A stretch of 53,781 bases of DNA from contig CADDZH010000024.1 in assembly GCA_902812455.1 (NCBI GenBank), forward strand, positions 1 through 53,781. The letters run 5' to 3'. The position numbers were made by a program, and so were the translations under genes. This stretch comes from Chloroflexota bacterium (GTDB lineage Bacteria > Chloroflexota > Ktedonobacteria > Ktedonobacterales > Ktedonobacteraceae). Under the pieces are notes generated by a model that was not told where the DNA came from, made no database searches, and was given only the letters and a program-made list of their open reading frames with translations. Positions 10,186 to 19,763 of this stretch are shown piece by piece (within the stretch, counting starts at the first letter, position 1; every line of letters starts with the position of its first letter).

Positions 10186-10863
10186 CTAGCTACACGCCGG
10201 CTGCCCCGGCCCAAGATCATCATTATCGCCATTGGTCCCATAGCTGCTGACTTTCCAGTTGCCGTAGATATCCTGTTGCAGTGTGAGCTTGAGCGTATAG
10301 GGGTGAGATAACTTGCTGCGAGTGATGCTAAAACTATAGCTCTGTGCATTTCCCTGAGTTGTTGCGCTTCCCTCTACCTCGCTGTAGTGGGTGATCGGGC
10401 CGTAACAGCGGTCATCGAGCTGGGCCTGCTCTGTAAACGCATTCTCAGGCGTCTGAACGGTGATAGTAGCCGCCAGGTCGTTGTACGCCTGGTGATAATC
10501 GCGGTTAGAAATAGCTGTAAGGAAGTTGGTTGCGGCTGTCGCTGCCCCGGCGCTGGCGCTGGTAGCGCTGAAAAAGTTTACCACAGCATAGGTGATAACA
10601 CAGGCTAAAACTGCGCATACCACAAGCACAATGCCCCAGATGAGCAACCTGCGTCGCCAGTTTGATCGAGGAGCCGGCTCGCGTCGTGGACGAGCTACGC
10701 GCGGCATCGTTGGAGGGCGTTCGATACGCGATCGACTATGAGGAGGGCGTTGGGGGAGACCCCGCTGTCTCCCTGTGCCACCAGTGCTGCCATTTGAGGC
10801 AGCAAATCGCGCATTGAAAGATGTATCTCTGGCTTGCCTATCCTTGCCCTGGCGCCCCCACAT
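10186..10863 (-). CDS. membrane-anchored protein with NTF2-like extracytoplasmic domain
   Basis: The 225-residue protein has a long Arg/Pro-rich cytoplasmic head (1-70), one membrane helix (about 73-96, LLIWGIVLVVCAVLACVITY) and an outside domain of about 125 residues. That domain contains FLTAISNRDYHQAYNDLA, which resembles DUF4878/NTF2-like lumazine-binding folds. The start ATG is preceded by GGAGG at 10 bases. It is the last gene of the minus-strand polysaccharide group, 54 bases after the CpsD-like gene. No catalytic motif is visible. The fold assignment is an inference from pattern. Confidence 0.75.
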   Translation of the reverse strand: MWGRQGKDRQARDTSFNARFAASNGSTGGTGRQRGLPQRPPHSRSRIERPPTMPRVARPRREPAPRSNWRRRLLIWGIVLVVCAVLACVITYAVVNFFSATSASAGAATAATNFLTAISNRDYHQAYNDLAATITVQTPENAFTEQAQLDDRCYGPITHYSEVEGSATTQGNAQSYSFSITRSKLSHPYTLKLTLQQDIYGNWKVSSYGTNGDNDDLGPGQPACS

Positions 10864-10917
10864 ACGAGGTTTACCTCCTGTTCTATCTTTGCTAGAAAGC
10901 GAGTTACGCTGCTGGCT

Positions 10918-11601
10918 CTATACATCGAGCATCACAAGGCCGCTCAGCCTGGCATGAGCACGCTGCAATTGTTCCTGCGCTTGCTTTGCCTGGGTACGAG
11001 TTGTACGCCCCTTTGCAATGATTAACACCGTCTGATCCACCAGCGTCCCAATAAGAGCGGCATCGGGGCCTGCAAGTACCGGTGGGCTATGAAACACAAC
11101 GAGTCCGGCCCGGTCCTCCTTCTCTCTAAGAGAGAGGCAGAGCGCATGCACAACTTCTGGCAATTTCGTTGAAAGCAGTAGCTGTCTTCCATCTTTGACA
11201 CTACCGGCGCCGAGCAAGCGTAGACCGGGAACGAATGTGTTTCTCAAATACTGGCCCACTTCTTGAGGTATGGGTGATTCCTGCTCCTCAACCAGCAAGT
11301 CGCTTAATCCTTTGTCCTTCTCTAAGCCAAAACGCTGCTCCAGGCTGGGTGCTCGCAAATCTGCGTCCACCAGTATCACCGGCATACCGCTTTGAGCGGC
11401 TGCAATACTAACGTTTGCTGCCACCGTTGCCTGGCCGGCATCCTCTGCTGGCGCTGTCAGAAGCAGGGAGTGGGACGTATGCTCGTCTTCACCCCAACCA
11501 AAACGAATATTTGCCAGTAATGTATAATAGGCTTCGCTATATGCAGAGGTTGGATCATAATCGGTGAGCAGGGCTACCTGCTCTTGTGAACGAATACTCA
11601 A
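10918..11601 (-). CDS. CpsD/CapB-like BY-kinase homologue with degenerate ATP site
   Basis: The 227-residue protein has the shape of the cytoplasmic half of a bacterial tyrosine kinase (CpsD/Wzc-C), with YSEAYYTLLANIRF at the start and Walker A' VILVDADLRAP (75-85). The Walker A region reads APAEDAGQAT (50-59) with Gln57 where the essential Lys should be. The Walker B region reads VVFHSPP with His171 where Asp is expected. There is no Tyr-rich tail. It is therefore probably not an active kinase and may act as a regulatory scaffold for the Wzz-like protein upstream. The start is TTG at 11601, preceded by GGAGG at 10 bases. The family is clear; loss of activity is inferred. Confidence 0.85.
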   Translation of the reverse strand: MSIRSQEQVALLTDYDPTSAYSEAYYTLLANIRFGWGEDEHTSHSLLLTAPAEDAGQATVAANVSIAAAQSGMPVILVDADLRAPSLEQRFGLEKDKGLSDLLVEEQESPIPQEVGQYLRNTFVPGLRLLGAGSVKDGRQLLLSTKLPEVVHALCLSLREKEDRAGLVVFHSPPVLAGPDAALIGTLVDQTVLIIAKGRTTRTQAKQAQEQLQRAHARLSGLVMLDV

Positions 11602-11742
11602 GGAATAGCTCCCTCCGGCTCATTTTATGTACACAGCAAAAGGCAGAGATAACCAGCTATCATCTCCGCCTCCTCACCTCATTGATTGTATTATGCCTTG
11701 TCAATCTATATATGAAATTTGACGATCAAAATCGGTACCCCA

Positions 11743-11838
11743 TGTCATGCTGAGCGAGTGAGCCGAAGCCCTGAACGCAGTGAAGGGGAAGCATCTCTGT
11801 CGATCGGCAGCGGATGTTTCGCTTCGCTCAACATGACA
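11743..11838. repeat. TGTCATGCTGAGCG palindromic repeat, copy 1
   Basis: An imperfect inverted repeat opens with TGTCATGCTGAGCGAG and closes with CGCTCAACATGACA. Relatives lie at 19612-19681 and 23515-23660. It fills most of the gap between the Wzz-like and CpsD-like genes and may form a hairpin in the shared transcript. Confidence 0.85.
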
Positions 11839-11873
11839 TAATCTATGCTCCTTAAAGGTTAACATCGCGGCCC

Positions 11874-12695
11874 CTACGGCTTCTGATGCGGCTTGCTGCG
11901 GCCCGGAATTGGTGCGCGTGGGATTTCAGCATAGATAGGCAGTTGAAGTACGCTGGCCGCATCATCCTTGTTATGGATACGATCATCCAGGTAATCGATA
12001 AGAAAAACCAGGGCAAGAGCAACGACAAGCGCGACAATAACCAGCACAACCAGCAACGTCACCTTGTTAGCGGACGAGCCGGGTATTGTAGCCGGGTCCG
12101 AGGCGCCGCTGATAATCTGAGCAGATACAGCCGGTAAGTCACTGCTGGCCTTAGGAGAGCAGGATGCTTGCTTCGAGACGACATACTCCAGGTATGAGCA
12201 GATATTGCTAGTGCTCACCTCGCCTACGGCATTGGCTATCGCCCATGCTCCTGCAGGTGTGCTCCATGTTGCCGTTACTGTCACCAGGCTATGCGAACGA
12301 GTAGCGGCCAGGGCGCCACCAATAGCAGCCGGGTCTTGCCAGGGCCCCAGATCAGCATTGGCCCCAAATCGTTGATCGATTTTGCTCATGTCAGCGCCGA
12401 TTTGCTGGGATACCTGGGTATCAAATTCTTTGGAAGAGAGCAGAGGACTTGATACCATAGCATCGGCCAGCGCCTCTGAGACTGCAACATCATCGGCATA
12501 GCTTGTATCCACGCCATTGGGAGAGGGTTGCAGGCCAATCTGAATGGTAATGTTGGAGCTATAGGCCTTCAAGGCGCCAGGAGTTTTACGCAAGTGATAG
12601 TATTGATATGCAGCGTAGAGCGCCACCACTCCCACAATCAGTACAATCAACCAGAAACGCCGCCAGATAATTGACCAGTATGCCCGTAGTTCCAC
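11874..12695 (-). CDS. Wzz/CapA-like polysaccharide chain-length co-polymerase
   Basis: Two membrane helices (about 13-30 and 215-240 in this 273-residue form) flank a coiled, extracytoplasmic middle. After the second helix comes FLIDYLDDRIHNKDD and then LQLPIYAEIPR, the short cytoplasmic segment that in Wzz/Wzc proteins leads into the kinase domain. It should set glycan chain length together with a CpsD-like partner, here the degenerate protein downstream. The start chosen is GTG 12695 because AAAGG lies 10 bases before it; an upstream TTG at 12704 is possible. The stop codon TAG falls inside a GTAGGGGC repeat edge. Confidence 0.82.
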   Translation of the reverse strand: MELRAYWSIIWRRFWLIVLIVGVVALYAAYQYYHLRKTPGALKAYSSNITIQIGLQPSPNGVDTSYADDVAVSEALADAMVSSPLLSSKEFDTQVSQQIGADMSKIDQRFGANADLGPWQDPAAIGGALAATRSHSLVTVTATWSTPAGAWAIANAVGEVSTSNICSYLEYVVSKQASCSPKASSDLPAVSAQIISGASDPATIPGSSANKVTLLVVLVIVALVVALALVFLIDYLDDRIHNKDDAASVLQLPIYAEIPRAPIPGRSKPHQKP

Positions 12696-12807
12696 GGATC
12701 TCAAACCTTTCTTTAGACAGATAGAAAAACAGCGAACATTCTTTATATCCTACAAGGTCACCTGATGAATTTTAAACAATAACCGGGGTATATGAGCGCG
12801 ATTGCCT

Positions 12808-12850
12808 GGGCCGATCAATCGGCGGTGGGCGCGATAAATCGGGCCCCTAC
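12808..12850. repeat. GATAAATCGG repeat, copy 2, supplying a stop codon
   Basis: GGGCCGATCAATCGGCGG, then GGGCGCGATAAATCGGGCCCCTAC. The CTA at its right end is the TAG stop of the GT4 gene at 12847-13998. Confidence 0.8.
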
Positions 12851-13998
12851 GGATATCCCGGAATGATTTTGTAATCTTCATCGGGTGACTGCAATCTGTG
12901 CTGTTTCCGCTCGCTCATCTTAGCTTCAACAAACTGCAAAATGCGGCGGCGGAAACGCGGCTTATCAAATTCCAGTGCGTGGTTGCGTATTGCCTGTGGA
13001 TCATACTTGCGCTCATCGAAGCGCGCCAGCACTTCTACAAGACTCTCAATCGTTTGTTCCCTGAAAAATTCGCCGGTCACGCCCTCGACCACTGAAGTCA
13101 GGGCGCCACCTGCGCCATAGGCAATCACGGGCCGGCCAGATGCCTGGGCTTCTAGTGGTGTGATGCCAAAGTCTTCCTCGCCCGGGAAGAGAAGAGCGCG
13201 GCAATGAGAGAAGTAGTAGAGTACTTCTTGGTCAGACAGCCGCCCTGTAAAGCGTATGGTCGGGCCTGCCATTTTTTTGAGCGCAGCTTCGTCGCGCCCG
13301 CTGCCGATAATCACCAGCGGGAGCTTGAGCCGATTACAGGCCTGGATGGCCAGGTCAATGCGCTTATAGGGTATCAGCCGGCTCACCACAAGAAAATATG
13401 CTTCTGGCTGCGTGGCCGGATCAAAGATGAAACGCTGGGCATCGACCGGAGGCGGGATAACCACTGCTTCACGGCGATAGTATTTCTGGATACGCTCAGC
13501 CACCACCGGAGAATTAGCGATAAAGTGGTCAACACGCATGGCCGTTGTCTGATCCCAGAGGCGTAGGCCTGTAATAAGGAAAGGCAGGAAGCTGCGCGCT
13601 ATTTTGCTGAATTTCTCGCGCTCCACGTATTCATAGTAATTCCAGCACCAGCGCATGGGCGTATGGCAGTAACAAACATGCAGGGTTTCCGGCCTCGTGA
13701 TCACGCCTTTGGCAAAAGAGGATGAGTTGCTAATGACGAGATCATAGCCACGCAAGTCCAGGGTTTCTATGGCAAAAGGATAGAACGGCAAATATGGCTG
13801 GTGATACCTGGTTACCAGGGGAAAGCGTTGCATGAATGTGGTACGCACATCCATGTGCTGAAATTCGGGATCAACCCGTTTTGGGTCATACATGGTGGTA
13901 TAGAGAGGAGCAGTGGGAAATATTTCGTGGAATGCCAGCACCACGCGCTCTGCTCCACCCATCTGATTGAGAAAATCGGTGACCAGCGCTACTTTCAT
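12847..13998 (-). CDS. GT4 family glycosyltransferase
   Basis: The 383-residue protein starts MKVALVTDFLNQMGGAERV, a GT-B N-terminal fold, and has the GT4 C-terminal motif FPGEEDFGITPLEAQASGRPVI around the E-x7-E donor site (GEEDFGITPLE). It should add a sugar to a lipid-linked glycan at the cytoplasmic membrane face. The ATG directly follows the stop of the upstream sugar-phosphate transferase (TAGATG), so translation is coupled. The last residues run straight into a GATAAATCGG repeat, which provides the stop. Confidence 0.9.
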   Translation of the reverse strand: MKVALVTDFLNQMGGAERVVLAFHEIFPTAPLYTTMYDPKRVDPEFQHMDVRTTFMQRFPLVTRYHQPYLPFYPFAIETLDLRGYDLVISNSSSFAKGVITRPETLHVCYCHTPMRWCWNYYEYVEREKFSKIARSFLPFLITGLRLWDQTTAMRVDHFIANSPVVAERIQKYYRREAVVIPPPVDAQRFIFDPATQPEAYFLVVSRLIPYKRIDLAIQACNRLKLPLVIIGSGRDEAALKKMAGPTIRFTGRLSDQEVLYYFSHCRALLFPGEEDFGITPLEAQASGRPVIAYGAGGALTSVVEGVTGEFFREQTIESLVEVLARFDERKYDPQAIRNHALEFDKPRFRRRILQFVEAKMSERKQHRLQSPDEDYKIIPGYP

Positions 13999-15585
13999 CT
14001 AGTACGCTCCCCGGCTGAACAGCACCGCCGGTATCGTGCGCAACAGGATCTGGAAATAGAGGCGCAAGGACCAGTTTTCGATATAGTAGAGGTCCATCAA
14101 CACGCCTTCATCGAAGCTGATATCGCTGCGCCCGCGTATCTGCCATAAGCCGGTCAACCCTGGCTTAATGGCCAGCCGGCCTTTTTGCCATTCTTCGTAT
14201 TGCTCCACTTCATACGGGATAGGAGGACGCGGCCCCACCAGGCTCATGTCACCTTTCAGCACATTGATAAGCTGTGGCACCTCATCGAAGCTCCTACGGC
14301 GTAGAAATTTGCCTACACGTGTAATACGCGGGTCGTCCTTTATCTTAAAGAGGGGGCCTTGCGCCTCGTTGCGGTCGAGCAATGCTGCCTTCATATTGTC
14401 CGCATTCTGATACATGGTACGGAATTTGTAGCATTTGAACAGGCGCCCCTGTAACCCCACACGATCCTGCTCATAAATGACCGGCCCGGCAGAATCCAAT
14501 TTGATGGCTAAGGCGATACATAACCACAATGGAGAGCCTATGACCAGGATAAACAGAGAAACCACCACATCTACCATGCGCGTAATAAGCTGCTCGAGAG
14601 AGTTCAGCGAGACTTGCTTGATGTTGAGCAGGGGAATGCCCTCAATGGCCTCCATATCGATGCGCGAGAGGCTGAACTCATAGAGATCTGGCACAAACTT
14701 AAATGAGGTACCCAGGCGCTCACAGAGGCGGACAGTCTTGATTGCCTGCTGGTGCATCGAAGAGGGAAGGGCAATAATGACCTCGTCAACCAGCATCGAT
14801 TGGATCACCAAGCGCAGGTCATCCAGGGTACCAAGCATCTTAAAGCGCCCGAAATCACCCGGCGGCTCATTCTTGTCGTTGAGAAAGCCCACAATCGAGT
14901 ACCCCAGATGGGGGTTCGCCGCGATGTTCTGCATAATCATCTTGCTCAGCCGGCCCGAGCCAACCACAAGCAGGCGCGTTTCGCCTAAGCCAATGCGGTA
15001 GAGCCAACCCATCACGACCGAGACGATCAAGCGCTCCAGCGAAAGCACGACAATAGCCATCACCCACACAAATGGAACGATCAGGCGCGAATTTGAGGGT
15101 GGCAAGAAGACAAAATAGTAGGCGATCAGGATGGCCAGGCCGATGGTTGCAGACATGGCTATGGTTTGCACCTGGCGAAACCAGGTGCCGGTCAGGCGCA
15201 TTTTATAGAGGCCGCGAATGGCAAGGATGACAAGCAGGCCAACAACAATACCGATCTGTTGCGGTATAAAACTCGTTATTGGAGTAGGCACAAACTGGTT
15301 GTGCAGGTTTCCGCCCAGGTTATTACGAATAATCTCCAGGATGCGGCTATTACCCAGAACATTATATCGTAGTATGTAGGCGAGGAGAAAAGACACTTCA
15401 ATGAGGATCGCATCTAGCACAAGTATGGTAATCCGCTCGACGAGGCGCCAATGCCGGCGATAGGAACGTCGCTTTGAGATGGCTTTGACGATAGGCCCGG
15501 TTGCGCCCGTCCTTATATCCAGGGCTCCTGTCCTATCTGTATCTGAATCGATACCTGTGACCTGTGATAGCTTACTCGTGTTCAC
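13999..15585 (-). CDS. WcaJ-type polyprenyl glycosylphosphotransferase
   Basis: The 528-residue protein has four to five N-terminal membrane helices (about 45-200), a Rossmann-like middle domain (LLVVGSGRLSKMI, GFLNDKNEPPGD), one further membrane segment and a C-terminal Bac_transf domain. That domain has the motifs KCYKFRTMYQNA, RRRSFDEVPQLINVLKGDMS and VGPRPPIP and ends in KPGLTGLWQIRGRSDISF. It transfers a hexose-1-phosphate to undecaprenyl phosphate and starts repeat-unit assembly. It starts with GTG 15585, lies 18 bases after the GT4 gene 15604-16797 and directly abuts the next GT4 gene. Together with the WecA-like gene the locus has two different initiating enzymes. Confidence 0.92.
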   Translation of the reverse strand: MNTSKLSQVTGIDSDTDRTGALDIRTGATGPIVKAISKRRSYRRHWRLVERITILVLDAILIEVSFLLAYILRYNVLGNSRILEIIRNNLGGNLHNQFVPTPITSFIPQQIGIVVGLLVILAIRGLYKMRLTGTWFRQVQTIAMSATIGLAILIAYYFVFLPPSNSRLIVPFVWVMAIVVLSLERLIVSVVMGWLYRIGLGETRLLVVGSGRLSKMIMQNIAANPHLGYSIVGFLNDKNEPPGDFGRFKMLGTLDDLRLVIQSMLVDEVIIALPSSMHQQAIKTVRLCERLGTSFKFVPDLYEFSLSRIDMEAIEGIPLLNIKQVSLNSLEQLITRMVDVVVSLFILVIGSPLWLCIALAIKLDSAGPVIYEQDRVGLQGRLFKCYKFRTMYQNADNMKAALLDRNEAQGPLFKIKDDPRITRVGKFLRRRSFDEVPQLINVLKGDMSLVGPRPPIPYEVEQYEEWQKGRLAIKPGLTGLWQIRGRSDISFDEGVLMDLYYIENWSLRLYFQILLRTIPAVLFSRGAY

Positions 15586-15603
15586 GATCCATGTTACCTA
15601 TTA

Positions 15604-16797
15604 TTATCGAATGAACGAAACAGGCCGGGCCTGTTCCTGTGAGCCTCGCCAGGCGGCTGCCTGCTCATAGACACGAATGGTTTGCTCAACCATCACCTGG
15701 GCCGAAAACCGCTGCGCAACGGAAGGCGCCAGGGATTGACATCGTTCTCTCAATGCCTGATCGGTTAACGCTCTATACAGCGCCTTCGCCAATGCCTCCA
15801 CGTCCTGCGGATCGACGGTTAGCGCTATCCCCAAACCGGCTTCCGGCAGGCTAGAAACATTCGATGTCACAACCGGAATACCGCTGGCAAGAGCTTCCGC
15901 CACCGGTATACCAAAACCCTCATACTGTGAAGGATACACAAAGGCCGAGGCGGCTGCATACCAGAGAGCGTGTTCGCTCTCTGCCACAAAGCCAGGAAAG
16001 AGCACATCCGCTTCTAATCCCAGCTTTTTGACGCGCTCAAAAATAGCATTATACAACCATCCCTTGCTCCCAGCCAGCACCAATTTTTCTTGTCTACCAT
16101 ATATACTACGTAATTGCGCATAGGATTCGATGAGCGTTGTAATATTCTTACGCGGCTCCAGAGTGCCAAGATATAAAAGAAAGCCACCTGCCAGGCCCTG
16201 CTTTTGCCGGAAAGCGTCTAACTCTTCTTGCTCCGGCCTCTTTGCGAACTTTTCATCGATGCAGGGGTAAACTGTTTGTACTCGCCCGGCAGGAATGCCC
16301 ACGAGTTCAACCGCGTCCCGCTTGGTGCTTTCCGAGACGCTGACAATCATCGTGGCATGGCGCAGGCTGCGAATAGTGAATGTGCGATGATACAAGCGTT
16401 TCGAGCGGGTTAGCACGTTCGGAAAACGCAAGAATGCCAGATCATGCAATGTTACTACCCCAGCGCAGCTCCGGGGTAACATTACCGGTAGCACATTCAC
16501 GGGAGAATGCAAAACATCAATGCGTTTTTGCCGTATCAGCGCTGGAAGCGTCAATTGTTCCCAGGCAATCCTTGCCAGAGGGCGCGACTCAGGCCACGGC
16601 GCGGCAATATAGGTAATTTGAGGATGCCACGCTCCCAACTGCTCTACTACATCTTGCCCATTGACAAACACTGTATAAGCATGCTCCCCTGGCCACTTCG
16701 CCAGCCCTGCCAGCAAGTGCCGGATATAGCGGCTCACGCCTGCATTCCGGTAATTCTGGCTGTAGGTAAGCAACTGGGCATTGATCGCAATGTGCAT
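15604..16797 (-). CDS. GT4 family glycosyltransferase (mannosyltransferase-like)
   Basis: The 397-residue GT-B protein starts MHIAINAQLLTYSQNYRNAG and has HDLAFLRFPN, LYLGTLEPRKNI at the start of the C-terminal domain, and YPSQYEGFGIPVAEALASG, the GT4 donor-binding block. These features resemble WbaZ/MtfB-like mannosyltransferases. GAGGAG lies 9 bases before the ATG. It is the first gene of the minus-strand polysaccharide operon. No promoter could be fixed in 16798-16976. Confidence 0.9.
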   Translation of the reverse strand: MHIAINAQLLTYSQNYRNAGVSRYIRHLLAGLAKWPGEHAYTVFVNGQDVVEQLGAWHPQITYIAAPWPESRPLARIAWEQLTLPALIRQKRIDVLHSPVNVLPVMLPRSCAGVVTLHDLAFLRFPNVLTRSKRLYHRTFTIRSLRHATMIVSVSESTKRDAVELVGIPAGRVQTVYPCIDEKFAKRPEQEELDAFRQKQGLAGGFLLYLGTLEPRKNITTLIESYAQLRSIYGRQEKLVLAGSKGWLYNAIFERVKKLGLEADVLFPGFVAESEHALWYAAASAFVYPSQYEGFGIPVAEALASGIPVVTSNVSSLPEAGLGIALTVDPQDVEALAKALYRALTDQALRERCQSLAPSVAQRFSAQVMVEQTIRVYEQAAAWRGSQEQARPVSFIR

Positions 16798-16976
16798 ACC
16801 GGCAGTCTCCTCATGTCCCTATAACGTCTCTGGAATTGGCAAGGTAACAGCTTGTGGATGTAGTACCCTTTAGCCGCTCACTTGCGTGTTCTCACATGAG
16901 AGAGTATACTCACCTTTGATGGAGTCGTACAGTATGCGATAGAAGATAGCAAATAGGCATAGAAAAGAGCGACGCA

Positions 16977-17005
16977 TTGCGTTTTTTTCTACGCCGGTGT
17001 ATTAT
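16977..17005 (+). promoter_or_regulatory. probable promoter of the PP2C gene
   Basis: TTGCGT (16977-16982) and TATTAT (17000-17005) are 17 bases apart. The 317-base stretch 16798-17114 holds this promoter and the hairpin at 17022-17040 and nothing else recognised. Confidence 0.5.
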
Positions 17006-17021
17006 AGCCTAAAATTGGAGT

Positions 17022-17040
17022 CACTGCCTAGCAGGCAGTG
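17022..17040. promoter_or_regulatory. small hairpin in the PP2C leader
   Basis: CACTGCC and GGCAGTG pair perfectly around TAGCA, about 10 bases after the predicted transcription start. There is no T run, so it is more likely an operator or a 5' stabilising hairpin than a terminator. Confidence 0.45.
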
Positions 17041-17114
17041 CAGCGAGCACAAATTGAAGGACTGTAAGGAGTACAGCCTGATTATTTAGAGTGTACTCAG
17101 GGGAGAAAGGTGCG

Positions 17115-19550
17115 TTGGCCAACAAACAACTCCGTCTTGATGTTGCACAACTCACAGATGTTGGCCGCAGGCGTGAACACAACGAAGATAATATGGCCTA
17201 TGTCATCCCCAAAGATCCTGAGGTGATGGCAAAAAAAGGCGCGTTGTTCATTGTGGCCGACGGTATGGGCGGGCATGCAGCAGGTGAAGTGGCCAGTGAA
17301 ATAGCAGTAGATACTGTCAGCAATGTGTATTATCAAGATGACAGCGATGATGTTGCCACTTCGTTGCTGCACGCTATCAAACGAGCAAACACACTGATTC
17401 ACCAGCGAGCTGCTGAGAATATGCTGCGCAGCGGCATGGGCACGACCTGTGTGGCCGCAGTCTTGCGTGGCAATATGGCCTATGTGGCAAATGTTGGTGA
17501 TAGCCGGGCCTACCTCATACGCGGAAACCTGATTAACCAGATATCACAAGACCATTCGTGGGTGGCCGAACAGGTACGCGCTGGGCTGTTGACTGAAGAC
17601 CAGGCACGCACTCATGCCCAGAGAAACGTGATCACTCGCAGTCTAGGTACACAGTCCGATGTCGAAATCGATGTCTTCTCAGAGCCATTGGAAGAGGGCG
17701 ACAGGCTGATTCTTTGTACTGATGGTCTCTCCGGTCTCGTCAGCGAAGAAGAAATGCGCAACATTGCCACTCAATCGCCGCCTCAAGAGAGCGTCTATCA
17801 TCTTATAGAAAAAGCTAACGAGAATGGTGGCCCTGATAATATTACCGCTATTGTGGTAGCGGTAGAGGAAGTAGGCGTTGAGCCACCCAGTGTGCGCCGC
17901 CCCGTTCCTGCCGGTTATGTCAATGGCAATGAGACGAGCGAGAATACGGTTATCCTTGGCTTACCACTGGCCTCATCCTCTCCTGCCTTCAGCGATGGTC
18001 GCGCTGCCGCCAATTCCTTGCGCGCTCCCAGTGGCCCATTAATCTCACCTGAGAGTATCTCTGCCACGCAGCCCCCCACGGCAGCGAAAGCCAGAAAACG
18101 CAGTCGCCTGTTCTATCCAACAGCAGCTCTCCTTATCCTGCTCATTGCGGCCTTGCTCGCCAGCGGAGCATACTTTTACCTCTTCGTGCGCTCAAATACG
18201 AGCAACAATGCCGGGCAAAAACTCGCCAATTCCCAGAAACTGATCAGCCAGGCACAGGCAGAAACTGTTTCCAATCCTCCGGCTGCTCTTCACGATCTCG
18301 CCTCGGCGCAAAGCATGCTGCTGGCTCTCGTCCACGACAACTCCTTGAGTACCCAGCAGCACAACAAGGCCCTGGGCATCCTGCAAGGGAGCTTTACCCA
18401 GGCCGTCAAATCAGCCATCATCAGCTATAACCAGCAGGAACACATTCTGCCGGTTGATTGTCTCTCTGCTTCGACAAGCGTCGTAGGCACCGGCAGCACC
18501 AATACGCAGCCGCAAGCGGTCGCCTTGATCCAGGTAGCAGGCAAACCATCCCTCTTCGCTCTTGGCACAGACAGTAAGCTCTACCAGATAAACATGGCCA
18601 ACACGAGCCTGATTCCTTATCCGCTTCCATCCACGCCTGCGAACGCACAGGTGAAAGCTATCACAGCCTATAACGGAACCCAGCTCGCCCTGCTCGTCTT
18701 CCAACCTGAGGGAAGCCAGCGCACCAGTTATAGCCTGGCTATCCTTGCACCTGATCAGAAAAAGATCACCTCATCCACTACCATCCCCCTCGGCAATGCC
18801 CAGGCGCCGGCGCTCATTGCTGCTTCCGGGCAAGATATCTATGTCGAGCTGACCTCGAACTCATCACAAGTTTCTATTCTTGACTATGCTCCATCTACTA
18901 GCGGCAACCACGCCCTGCAATCGCCGGCATCGAGTACCTTCTCGGTTTCGGCAAACATCGTGAGTATGGCGGCCTTCCCGAACCACCTGCTGTTCTTCTT
19001 ACTGCAAAGCGGGCTTGTGCAAAGCTTACAATTTGCCAGTGGCGAACGAGCATCAACCAGTGTTTTCGTGCAGCAGGTGATCCCCCAGCCACTGCCTGTC
19101 AGCGCCCAGCGCTTCACCTGGCAGACAATCCTGCCACCTGTGACAACAGCTAGCTCGAAGGCTTTAACTGTGCCGGGGGCAACTTCCCAGGAAGCGCTTG
19201 TCGCCAGCGTCGTCAACAATGTCTCACACCTCTATATTATGGACGCCGTGCTTCATCGCATCCTCGATTTGCAGCCATCAAGTCTCGCCACGCGGGCCGC
19301 ATCCGCTACCCCAGGCGCAAGCGCCACGGCAAGTAGCGCGGGAGGTGGAACCAGCAATGGCAGTAATGCGACCACAAGCACACTCCAGGTGGTACAACAG
19401 TATGCGTCGCCTACCCTCTTCGCCCAACTGAAAAGTATGGGGGTTGACCCGCAAGGGGCTACTATTGATGTACTCTCGCAGAATTCTTCTTCCTCGCTTA
19501 ACCTGGTCTCTTTTAACGTCAATGCCAGGCCTCAAAGCAACTGTGGATAA
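17115..19550 (+). CDS. PP2C-family Ser/Thr phosphatase with membrane helix and extracytoplasmic domain
   Basis: The N-terminal 240 residues form a PPM/PP2C phosphatase: DVGRRREHNEDN, VADGMGGHAAGEVAS, VGDSRAYLI, LCTDGLSGLV and GGPDNITAIVV carry the metal-binding Asp residues. A low-complexity linker, one membrane helix (TAALLILLIAALLASGAYFY) and about 450 extracytoplasmic residues follow. That outer part has repeating short beta-like segments (LFALGTDSKLYQI) that suggest a propeller or similar sensor. It probably reverses Hanks-type kinases such as the one at 42691. The TTG at 17115 is preferred over the GTG at 17091, because GGGGAG and AAAGG lie just before it and the conserved domain starts soon after. 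Confidence 0.9.
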   Translation: MANKQLRLDVAQLTDVGRRREHNEDNMAYVIPKDPEVMAKKGALFIVADGMGGHAAGEVASEIAVDTVSNVYYQDDSDDVATSLLHAIKRANTLIHQRAAENMLRSGMGTTCVAAVLRGNMAYVANVGDSRAYLIRGNLINQISQDHSWVAEQVRAGLLTEDQARTHAQRNVITRSLGTQSDVEIDVFSEPLEEGDRLILCTDGLSGLVSEEEMRNIATQSPPQESVYHLIEKANENGGPDNITAIVVAVEEVGVEPPSVRRPVPAGYVNGNETSENTVILGLPLASSSPAFSDGRAAANSLRAPSGPLISPESISATQPPTAAKARKRSRLFYPTAALLILLIAALLASGAYFYLFVRSNTSNNAGQKLANSQKLISQAQAETVSNPPAALHDLASAQSMLLALVHDNSLSTQQHNKALGILQGSFTQAVKSAIISYNQQEHILPVDCLSASTSVVGTGSTNTQPQAVALIQVAGKPSLFALGTDSKLYQINMANTSLIPYPLPSTPANAQVKAITAYNGTQLALLVFQPEGSQRTSYSLAILAPDQKKITSSTTIPLGNAQAPALIAASGQDIYVELTSNSSQVSILDYAPSTSGNHALQSPASSTFSVSANIVSMAAFPNHLLFFLLQSGLVQSLQFASGERASTSVFVQQVIPQPLPVSAQRFTWQTILPPVTTASSKALTVPGATSQEALVASVVNNVSHLYIMDAVLHRILDLQPSSLATRAASATPGASATASSAGGGTSNGSNATTSTLQVVQQYASPTLFAQLKSMGVDPQGATIDVLSQNSSSSLNLVSFNVNARPQSNCG

Positions 19551-19611
19551 TATTTTAAGTCATGGTTCAAATGAACGTGACAGTCTCTCAATCAGCAGAA
19601 CAGCCCGGATA

Positions 19612-19681
19612 TGTCATGTTGAGCGCAGCGAAACATCCGCTGCTGATCGACCGAGATCCGCAGGCTGCGCTCAACATGACA
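19612..19681. repeat. TGTCATGCTGAGCG palindromic repeat, copy 2
   Basis: It opens with TGTCATGTTGAGCGCAGCG and closes with GCTGCGCTCAACATGACA, giving a long hairpin of 18 paired ends. It sits between the PP2C gene and aspS and could serve as an RNA stabiliser or terminator-like structure, although there is no T run. Confidence 0.85.
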
Positions 19682-19763
19682 TGCCTGAACCTTGCCCAAG
19701 AAGGATTATGTCTTAGAACTCTGGTAACACCTTTTATCCTATTCAGAAAGGCAGCTTAACATC

